This document shows positions 1 through 5,042 of a stretch of 5,042 bases of DNA, piece by piece. Every line of letters begins with the position of its first letter. The first letter of the stretch is position 1. The translations under genes were made by a program, and so were the position numbers. Under the pieces are notes generated by a model, which worked only from the letters and a program-made list of their open reading frames with translations, was not told where the DNA came from and did no database searches. The DNA lies in NCBI GenBank assembly GCA_026785985.1, contig JAJAYX010000138.1, positions 1-5,042 of the forward strand. Direction: 5' to 3'. The DNA comes from Rudanella sp. (lineage in GTDB: Bacteria; Bacteroidota; Bacteroidia; Cytophagales; Spirosomataceae).

Positions 1-129
1 AGTCAGGGTTGCCCGGCTGTTTCCAATGCCGAGAGCAAGCCCATTATCCAGGCCATCAAAGGCGGCTCCTGCCTGTTCATTTACTCTCCTGACCCAACGT
101 ATCTAACGAAATCAGCGTTTTTGGGTTGA
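1..129 (+). CDS. Murein L,D-transpeptidase, YkuD_2 family (C-terminal fragment)
   Basis: Only the last 42 codons are present; the gene enters from the left edge in frame 1 and stops at TGA 127-129. The peptide begins SQGCPAV, which matches the active-site segment (S-x-G-C-P-A-V) of the YkuD_2 / 'murein L,D-transpeptidase catalytic domain' family, with the nucleophilic cysteine at codon 10-12. The following stretch, IIQAIKGGSCLFIYSPDPTY, matches the family's usual C-terminal end (helix, then a G-x-S/C-L-F-I-Y strand). The domain therefore ends in the normal place. These enzymes are predicted to be exported and to act on peptidoglycan stem peptides, forming or exchanging meso-DAP cross-links; that role is taken from the family, not seen here. 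The residue between Ser and Gly is Gln, where His or Trp is common in relatives. A hairpin with a T-run follows at 136-182. The N-terminus and signal peptide lie outside the window. Confidence 0.85.
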   Translation, partial: SQGCPAVSNAESKPIIQAIKGGSCLFIYSPDPTYLTKSAFLG

Positions 130-135
130 TGGAAC

Positions 136-182
136 AGGAATGCGGATGCTTCGCAACGCGCTCATCCGCATTCCTCTCTTTT
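136..182 (+). terminator. Perfect 13-bp inverted repeat with T-run between convergent genes
   Basis: The arms are 136-148 (AGGAATGCGGATG) and 163-175 (its exact reverse complement), with a 14-nt loop that could hold a further 3-bp CGC/GCG pairing (152-154 with 158-160). On the plus strand the stem is followed by CTCTTTT (176-182), a short T-run typical of a Rho-independent terminator for the YkuD_2 gene ending at 129. The minus-strand transpeptidase stops at 181-183, 5 bp before the stem, so its transcript also runs into the hairpin. On that strand no T-run follows, so termination there would be weaker, or the hairpin may mainly protect the 3' end. Its place between two convergent stop codons fits a shared, bidirectional terminator. 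Confidence 0.8.
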
Positions 183-1380
183 ACCGTGCTGCCAAACGGC
201 TCTCTAATCTATATACATCTTTGTAGAACACCAACTTACCACTGGCATCCACGTCGGCAGTATGGTAGGTCACGAATACAGGGTATGGCTTGGGCAGTTT
301 GAACGTTTGGGGTTTCTGATCGACCAAACAGCGGTCGTAAAATCCCTGATCGAATTTGGGCATCCCTAACACGTAGTTGGCAAACTCAACGGGTTTTTCG
401 AGCCGCACACACCCATGACTGCGCCACCGGTCTTTTGTGACACCGAATAATTCGCGGGCGTTAGTGTCATGAAAATAGATGGCTTCGGGACCGTTTAACA
501 CAAACTTAATCAACCCCAGCGAGTTGTGGCAGCCCGATGTTTGCCGGAACCGATAGGGGAAATTATCTGCTGAAAAACTGGCCCAATCGAGCGTTGCAGG
601 GTCAACAGGTTTGTTCTTAGCATCGAGTACCTCCATATTTTGGCTGTCCAAAAAACTCGGATTGGCCTGTACTTTGGGCAACAATTCCTTCACGACAATA
701 CACTCCGGCACGTTCCAGTACGGATACGCCGTAATGTCGGTAAGAAAGCAATTAAAGCGGGGTGTTTGTTTGTCAGCTTTACCTACGATAACGTCCATCG
801 GCATGGCCCGCCCCCCCTTTTGGTCGAACACGGTTAGTCGGGCCGCCGGAATATTCACAACAACAAATTTGTCGAAGTCGAAACGGTTCAGGTAGCGGTA
901 AAAATTGAGCGACTCGCGAATAGCCTTGAGTTGGGTAGGCGTGGCTGTTTGGCGCACCAGATCGTATTGCTGCACCAACGCTTTGTAGGGAGCAAATGTA
1001 CCCGCGTCGGCTTTCAGGGCGGTCGCTATCGAATCCTTCCGCATGATGTTGCTGACCCATGCCGTGTCAACCTCCTCTTTCAATCCACTGAATGACTGAT
1101 CGGCCGGTTTGTGACCATAGCGCAATTCAACCAGAAGTTTTTGCAATTGCGCTTGGGCAGCGGTCTCACTTTCGGGCGACTTTGTGGCGCTGACCGGCAG
1201 CACATACCGGGCGGTGTCGATGCCCAGCGAGTCGGCATACCGGCGGGCTTCGTGGAGCTTTTGCGCCATACTGATTGGCTCCGGGGCTTTATTGGTAAAT
1301 TTATAAACCAGAAAAACCGTCAGAGCAACCAAGATTACCCCACCGGCGATTAAGAGTCCATTTCGTTGAGTCGTTTCCAT
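181..1380 (-). CDS. L,D-transpeptidase, YcbB/LdtD-like (YkuD domain), membrane-anchored
   Basis: This 399-aa protein starts at ATG 1378-1380. An in-frame GTG lies two codons upstream (1384-1386), but the ATG is preferred. Residues 1-8 are polar, 9-28 form one hydrophobic segment with no clear cleavage site (probable signal anchor, catalytic part in the periplasm), and about 35-165 is a helical region resembling a reduced YcbB-type scaffold (VELRYGH, then LNFYRYLNRFD). The YkuD domain covers roughly 173-348: VVVNIPAARLTVF, VGKADKQTP, YPYWNVPE, NSLGLIKF (286-293), YFHDT (302-306) and SHGCVR with the nucleophile Cys324 (codon 409-411). All key residues are present. The family makes 3-3 peptidoglycan cross-links or attaches proteins to the wall through an acyl-enzyme; which reaction applies here cannot be told. 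Compared with E. coli LdtD (about 615 aa) it is short, and no peptidoglycan-binding domain is visible. Four further cysteines (211, 227, 284, 351) lie in the catalytic region. It converges on a YkuD_2-type transpeptidase and lies 128 bp downstream of the receptor gene. Confidence 0.9.
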   Translation of the reverse strand: METTQRNGLLIAGGVILVALTVFLVYKFTNKAPEPISMAQKLHEARRYADSLGIDTARYVLPVSATKSPESETAAQAQLQKLLVELRYGHKPADQSFSGLKEEVDTAWVSNIMRKDSIATALKADAGTFAPYKALVQQYDLVRQTATPTQLKAIRESLNFYRYLNRFDFDKFVVVNIPAARLTVFDQKGGRAMPMDVIVGKADKQTPRFNCFLTDITAYPYWNVPECIVVKELLPKVQANPSFLDSQNMEVLDAKNKPVDPATLDWASFSADNFPYRFRQTSGCHNSLGLIKFVLNGPEAIYFHDTNARELFGVTKDRWRSHGCVRLEKPVEFANYVLGMPKFDQGFYDRCLVDQKPQTFKLPKPYPVFVTYHTADVDASGKLVFYKDVYRLESRLAAR

Positions 1381-1508
1381 ATACACGGCCCGCGTAGGGT
1401 TGAATGGTAATGTATATGTAACGAACGAAAGGCAGTAGGGTTGCGAAAAGTGAGGGCGTGGTTCCGACTAAATCACTATGTCTGGTAGCTTAACTCGGCA
1501 AAAGGTCC
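1381..1508. other. Intergenic gap between receptor stop and transpeptidase start
   Basis: These 128 bp hold no plausible gene. Read on the minus strand, I find no strong hairpin plus T-run after the receptor stop and no good match to the Bacteroidota promoter pattern (TTTG near -33, TAnnTTTG near -7). The closest -7-like string is TACATTAC, without a properly spaced upstream element. There is no purine-rich Shine-Dalgarno sequence just before the ATG, as is usual in Bacteroidota. The gap is far wider than the 16 and 20 bp spacers upstream, so a separate transcription unit for the transpeptidase is more likely than not, but the sequence does not prove it. Confidence 0.5.
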
Positions 1509-3875
1509 TCAATAATTAAAATTCCAGCTAACAGAAGGAATAATGGAGCCGAAAACCGACAGCTGATAACTCCGGGTTGTGATGTTAAGCCGTTGAAAAT
1601 AAACAGAATACGCATTGCGTCGGGCATATACATTATAGAACGAAATCGACCAGTTGGCATATCGGCGTTGCCCCGGCTCCCGGCGACCGTCTTTGGTGAA
1701 CGACACATCCAGTCGGTGGTAGTCGGGCAAGCGGTCGGCGTTGCGCTGTGAAAAATCGAACACGGCCACCCCGTTGAGCCGATAGGTGCCGTCGGGGTAG
1801 GTGGTGGGGCGGCCGCTGGTATAGACGAAATTGGTGCCGAACGTCCAGCCGCGTTTCCATTTCCACTGGCTCGAAATGCTCAGGTTATGGGGTCGATCGA
1901 AGGTGGTGGGGTATTCGTTGCCCCGATTGATCTGGTCGAGGGTATATGTTGTGTTGACTCGCGCCAGTGTGCGGGAGTAGGTATAGGCCAGCAAACCCGT
2001 GATCAATCCTTTGGTTTTCTGCACGCTCACTTCCAGTCCGTAGGCCCGCCCCGAAGCCCGCAGCAAATCGGCGTCGAGCGTTGGGTTGAGGAGCAGTGTG
2101 GCCCCGTTGCGATACTCCACAAGGTTGGTCAGGCGTTTCTGATACAGCTCAACTGAGACTTCGTACTGGTTGTTTTTAAGGTTCTGAAACACGCCCACGG
2201 CCGTCTGATCGCCTACTTGGGGGGGCACATTCGGGTTCGATAATTTCCAGAAATCGGCGGGCGAAATAGATGTTGTGTTGGAAATAAGCTGCAAAAACTG
2301 CCGGGTGCGGTTATAACTCATTTTCAGTGCGGTGTTTGGTGCCAATTTTACCCGCAAAATCAGGCGGGGTTCGGGGCCACCGTAACGGGCCAACGCTTGC
2401 CCGGCTCCAAACCGCAGCGTGTCGGTGATGCTTTGCGGGGTGCGGGCTTGCCCGTCGGCGTATTGATAGGACACGCCCGGCCCCCGATTGGTAAATGCTA
2501 CCCACCGAACGCCCGCCTGCACGGTTAGCCAGGGTACGGGAGTCCATTCGTCCGACAAATATCCGGCCCATTCAATGGCTTGTTCGGTGGGCAGGGTTTG
2601 GGGGTTAATGTTCGTATCCGATCCCGTTGGCCGGATGGCTCCCGGCCCCAGTCGATAGCGCGTAAAGCCACCGCCCCATTCCAGCCGGTGCCGTTTGGGT
2701 GTCCAGATCCAGTCGGCCCGCACGTCCTGCTGCCGTACATCGGACTGAAACCGATAGGTATTTTGCGGGGTCAGACCATCCAGAAAAAACCGGTAATCGC
2801 TGTGAGTAGCCGTTACGTTCAGGTTCAGTTTATCGCTCAATCGCTGACTCCAGCGCAGGGTTGCCAGCGTACTTTGCCAGCCAAACAGCGTATCCTGCGG
2901 AAACTTGAAATTGTCGTAGGCGTGGTAGGCCGTGAGCGAAAGCTGACTGCCAGCGCCCAATCGGTAGGTCAGCCGACCATTGAGGTCATAAAAAAACGCC
3001 CGGTTTTTGCGGGTTGGCTCCGGGAATTGCCGTAACAAAATGTTCGGGTAGGCAATACGTCCGCCCGCCACAAACGTCAGTTTTCGGTTGCGGGTAAGCG
3101 GCCCGTTGGCCAGTAAGCGGCTGGTAAGCAGGCCGATGCCCCCCGTGATTTCCACCCGTACGGTGTTGCCGGGTTTGGTGTTGAGCAGCAACAGCGACGA
3201 CAGCCGACCGCCATAATTAGCCGGAATGCCGCCTTTGTAAAGCGTTACGTCCTGAATGGCATCGGCACTGAGATTGCTCAACAAACCCAGCAAATGGCTG
3301 GTGTTGAAAATGGGCGCCCCATCGAGCAGCACTAAGTTTTGGTCGGCGGCTCCCCCGCGCACGTTAAACCCGGCGGCTCCCTCGCCCGCCGACGTGATGC
3401 CGGGTTGCAGCAAGAGGGCCTTCAACACATCGACCTCGCCAAACACAACCGGAATGTTTTTAAGCGTTTTCATGTCTAACCGCACCACACTCATCTGAGC
3501 CGCCGACACGTTGGCATCGGGGGCGCGGCCCGTGATGGTCACTTCGTCGATTTGCCGGATGTCGGTTTTCAGGTCAACGTTTTCGACGGTATCGTCCCGC
3601 TCGATACTCACCTCCCGAACGCGGGGATTGTAGCCGATAGAGGTGTAGCCGATGCTGAAAATACCGGCAGGCATCAGGAGTTTATACCGACCCAGCGTAT
3701 CGGTGCGGGTGCCCAACCGGCCCGGCCCCCGCCGAACCGCCACCGATGCCCCCGCAACGGGTTTGCCCGTGATGGCATCCGTAACCACGCCCCGCAGTAG
3801 GTAGCGCGGTTGCCCGCTAACCGAAGCCGTTAACCCACAGGTAATCAGTAGGATAAAAAGTAAAATTCGTTGCAT
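1509..3875 (-). CDS. TonB-dependent outer-membrane receptor with carboxypeptidase-regulatory-like domain
   Basis: This 788-aa protein starts at ATG 3873-3875. Residues 1-20 are a Sec signal peptide (hydrophobic core LLFILLITCGL, cleavage probably around 20-21). Residues about 25-103 form a CarboxypepD_reg-like beta-sandwich (LRGVVTDAITGKPVAGASV). IDEVTITGR (109-117) is the TonB-box-like link. The plug domain spans about 112-235, with GFNVRGG, QNLVLLDGAPIFN and LYKGGIPANYGGRLSS. From about 236 an aromatic-rich beta-barrel runs to the end and closes with SVSWNFNY, whose alternating pattern and terminal aromatic suit a BAM assembly signal. The barrel segments FDRPHNLSIS, TSGRPTTYPDGTY and LPDYHRLDVSF are typical of the Bacteroidota receptors found beside DUF4249 genes. 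No STN signalling domain is present, so FecA-type sigma/anti-sigma control is not indicated. It lies 20 bp downstream of the DUF4249 gene and is probably co-transcribed. It should import a bulky substrate across the outer membrane using TonB-ExbB-ExbD; the substrate cannot be read from the sequence. No truncation or frameshift is seen. Confidence 0.93.
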   Translation of the reverse strand: MQRILLFILLITCGLTASVSGQPRYLLRGVVTDAITGKPVAGASVAVRRGPGRLGTRTDTLGRYKLLMPAGIFSIGYTSIGYNPRVREVSIERDDTVENVDLKTDIRQIDEVTITGRAPDANVSAAQMSVVRLDMKTLKNIPVVFGEVDVLKALLLQPGITSAGEGAAGFNVRGGAADQNLVLLDGAPIFNTSHLLGLLSNLSADAIQDVTLYKGGIPANYGGRLSSLLLLNTKPGNTVRVEITGGIGLLTSRLLANGPLTRNRKLTFVAGGRIAYPNILLRQFPEPTRKNRAFFYDLNGRLTYRLGAGSQLSLTAYHAYDNFKFPQDTLFGWQSTLATLRWSQRLSDKLNLNVTATHSDYRFFLDGLTPQNTYRFQSDVRQQDVRADWIWTPKRHRLEWGGGFTRYRLGPGAIRPTGSDTNINPQTLPTEQAIEWAGYLSDEWTPVPWLTVQAGVRWVAFTNRGPGVSYQYADGQARTPQSITDTLRFGAGQALARYGGPEPRLILRVKLAPNTALKMSYNRTRQFLQLISNTTSISPADFWKLSNPNVPPQVGDQTAVGVFQNLKNNQYEVSVELYQKRLTNLVEYRNGATLLLNPTLDADLLRASGRAYGLEVSVQKTKGLITGLLAYTYSRTLARVNTTYTLDQINRGNEYPTTFDRPHNLSISSQWKWKRGWTFGTNFVYTSGRPTTYPDGTYRLNGVAVFDFSQRNADRLPDYHRLDVSFTKDGRREPGQRRYANWSISFYNVYARRNAYSVYFQRLNITTRSYQLSVFGSIIPSVSWNFNY

Positions 3876-3895
3876 ACGTATAATGCGTTGAGTAG

Positions 3896-4960
3896 TTAAC
3901 GGCGGGGAGGCCAGCCGAGGGGTGGTTCAAATTGCGGTTGTGGGTAGGCACTCAAACAGTTGCCCGGCGGAATGAATCTAGGGCCGAACAGAATCAGAAA
4001 CCGGGCATAATTGAGGGTGTCGCCGGGGATGGTTACGCGCTGCCGACTCACGGCCGAGGCTCCAAAATAGCCGAGAGCCAGCCGGGTGGTATCGTCGCCT
4101 GCCTGTCGCACGTTTCCCTCAATAGAAGCGGGTTGGGCATCAAACAGCGAACCCGTGCGGTTGCTTTGCTGCTCAAATCGTTGCCAGTACTGAAAAGCGT
4201 CTCTCGTCAGCGAAAACTGGCGCACCTCCACATACTGAGGGCCAACGGCGTAAACCGGCGCACTCCACACCAGCCGATTGGCAATCCGGTTCCCGTTGAT
4301 GAGCACGTCGGACAGCACCTCGCCCAACGGCCCATAATAGGGAACCCAACACGTGCAGGTGTTGCACGGCGATATGGTGTTGCGTGGCGGATTGAGCGGG
4401 TCTGAACCGGCCCATCGGCGCAGGTAGCCATACGAAGCCCAGCGGTAATAATTGCCGGGCGTGGGCGGATCCTGGGTGTTAATCCGAATGTCATATACGT
4501 CTGGTTGACCCAGGTCTTGCCGCTGTCGGCGATACCGTACGTTGAGCGGTTCAAGCGCGGCAACGGTGGGCATCAATTCGGGTTTCGAGACGTACCGTTT
4601 TCCGTTGGGTAGTTGCACCGACAACGAATAGCGTCGTCCCGCTTGGCCGCGCAGGGCGGGATCGCGCATCCAGTAAAACGCCGGATTCAGGGGGTCTTGC
4701 TCCAGCCGGGCGCGGTTGCCCGCATCGTCGCTCACAAACACAACGGCTCCATTGATGGCCAACTCTTCGGGAATGAGCAAACTGCTCTGTAAATTACCGG
4801 AGTAGGTAAGTTTGATGAGGTACGGGGGCGGTTCATTGGTAATCAACCCTTCGACCACCAACCGGCGTTCCGTTTGGCGAATCGGGAGCGACACAGGTTC
4901 GATGCAGGCCGTCAGGCCAAGCACCAGCAAAAGCATCGTAACCGTTGAGCGAATTGTCAT
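3896..4960 (-). CDS. DUF4249 family outer-membrane lipoprotein, partner of the TonB-dependent receptor
   Basis: This 354-aa protein starts at ATG 4958-4960. The N-terminus is a lipoprotein signal: MTIRS, the hydrophobic core VTMLLLVLGL, then lipobox L-T-A-C with the lipidated Cys19. The mature start C-I-E-P has only one acidic residue, so it gives weak evidence for or against surface export by a lipoprotein export signal. The body follows the DUF4249 pattern: RRLVVEGLITNEPPPYLIKL (33-52), an early beta-rich half with YSLSVQLPNGKRY, then FSLTRDAFQYWQRFEQQ (249-265), GSLFDAQPASIEGNV (270-284) and LALGYFGASAVSRQRVTI (294-311). Length is normal for the family. The function of DUF4249 is unknown. 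Genes of the family commonly lie beside TonB-dependent receptors, and a role in capturing substrate or capping the barrel is inference. A C-x-x-C-x-C cluster (199, 202, 204) and Cys335 give four cysteines besides the lipidated one. The receptor gene starts 20 bp downstream; a gene tail ends 16 bp upstream. Confidence 0.88.
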   Translation of the reverse strand: MTIRSTVTMLLLVLGLTACIEPVSLPIRQTERRLVVEGLITNEPPPYLIKLTYSGNLQSSLLIPEELAINGAVVFVSDDAGNRARLEQDPLNPAFYWMRDPALRGQAGRRYSLSVQLPNGKRYVSKPELMPTVAALEPLNVRYRRQRQDLGQPDVYDIRINTQDPPTPGNYYRWASYGYLRRWAGSDPLNPPRNTISPCNTCTCWVPYYGPLGEVLSDVLINGNRIANRLVWSAPVYAVGPQYVEVRQFSLTRDAFQYWQRFEQQSNRTGSLFDAQPASIEGNVRQAGDDTTRLALGYFGASAVSRQRVTIPGDTLNYARFLILFGPRFIPPGNCLSAYPQPQFEPPLGWPPRR

Positions 4961-4976
4961 TGGATAAAGTAGGTTT

Positions 4977-5042
4977 TTAAGGGATGAACTCCCACCAGTC
5001 GGTGCAGGCTACTTGCCGCACGGCCCCCGTTGTGGTCGATTG
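4977..5042 (-). CDS. C-terminal tail of an unidentified upstream gene (partial)
   Basis: The last 21 codons of a probable gene enter from the right edge and stop at TAA (4977-4979), giving a peptide that ends QVACTDWWEFIP. The third codon position is rich in G and C, like the neighbouring genes, and the stop sits 16 bp before the DUF4249 start, as expected for an operon. I do not recognise the family. It lacks the terminal aromatic beta-strand pattern of a receptor barrel. The evidence is thin because 21 codons can stay open by chance. A second minus-strand frame is also open here (ending LKTYFIQ, with a TGA overlapping the DUF4249 ATG), and so is a plus-strand frame from ATG 4984. I prefer the frame given on codon use. 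Confidence 0.45.
   Translation of the reverse strand, partial: QSTTTGAVRQVACTDWWEFIP

Noticed and set aside
1381..1386. In-frame GTG start two codons before the transpeptidase ATG
   Set aside because: It adds only two residues, there is no ribosome-binding site to favour it, and ATG is the more usual start.
1394..1443. 9-bp direct repeat GTAGGGTTG at 1394-1402 and 1435-1443
   Set aside because: Two short copies 41 bp apart, not placed like an operator relative to any promoter I can see; chance is a sufficient explanation.
1464..1498. Possible hairpin after the receptor stop (CCGACTAAA against TTAACTCGG)
   Set aside because: Only 7 of 9 positions pair, with two mismatches and a long loop, and no T-run follows on the minus strand.
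2580..3035. Plus-strand open frame of about 151 codons
   Set aside because: It lies wholly antisense to the well-supported receptor gene. The peptide has no recognisable domain, and its openness follows from the codon bias of the opposite strand.
3932..4405. Plus-strand open frame of about 157 codons
   Set aside because: It is antisense to the DUF4249 gene with no recognisable motif, so it is a shadow frame.
4207..4563. Minus-strand open frame of about 118 codons inside the DUF4249 gene
   Set aside because: It overlaps in another frame a protein with clear family motifs and signal peptide; its composition looks like an out-of-frame translation.
4984..5042. Plus-strand frame from ATG 4984 as a divergent gene
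   Set aside because: Only 23 bp would separate it from the DUF4249 start, leaving no room for divergent promoters. An operon tail on the minus strand fits better, although the window edge prevents certainty.
1..5042. Mobile elements, CRISPR arrays, tRNA or rRNA genes
   Set aside because: No transposase motifs, terminal inverted repeats, spaced repeats, or cloverleaf or rRNA signatures were seen on either strand.

Overview
The window looks like a piece of chromosome from a Bacteroidota bacterium, probably of the Cytophagales/Spirosomataceae type. This rests on gene content: a TonB-dependent outer-membrane receptor with an N-terminal carboxypeptidase-regulatory-like domain, paired with a DUF4249 lipoprotein. 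It also rests on the absence of recognisable Shine-Dalgarno sequences before the starts, and on moderately GC-rich DNA. The genus assignment is inference only. Coding density is very high. Apart from one tail at the left edge, every gene lies on the minus strand.

Left part (1-1380): the plus strand opens with the last 42 codons of a YkuD_2-type murein L,D-transpeptidase, including its S-x-G-C-P active-site segment. A perfect 13-bp inverted repeat (136-175) follows and then a short T-run, forming a terminator-like hairpin. Convergent to this, on the minus strand, lies a complete YcbB/LdtD-like L,D-transpeptidase (181-1380) with one N-terminal membrane anchor and an intact SHGCVR active site. 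Two different branches of the L,D-transpeptidase fold therefore meet tail to tail.

Right part (1509-5042): transcribed right to left are the tail of an unidentified gene (4977-5042), a DUF4249 lipoprotein (3896-4960) and a TonB-dependent receptor (1509-3875). Their spacers are only 16 and 20 bp, so they probably form one operon whose promoter lies beyond the right edge. The likely job is energised import of an unknown substrate across the outer membrane: the receptor forms the gated barrel and the lipoprotein is its partner, loosely comparable to SusC/SusD but not homologous by anything seen here.

The 128-bp gap 1381-1508 separates the receptor from the transpeptidase. I see neither a convincing terminator nor a convincing promoter in it, so the transpeptidase may be read through from the receptor operon or have its own weak promoter. 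I found no mobile element, CRISPR array, tRNA or rRNA. Nothing here amounts to a clearly new system. The least characterised part is the DUF4249/receptor pair and its truncated upstream partner.
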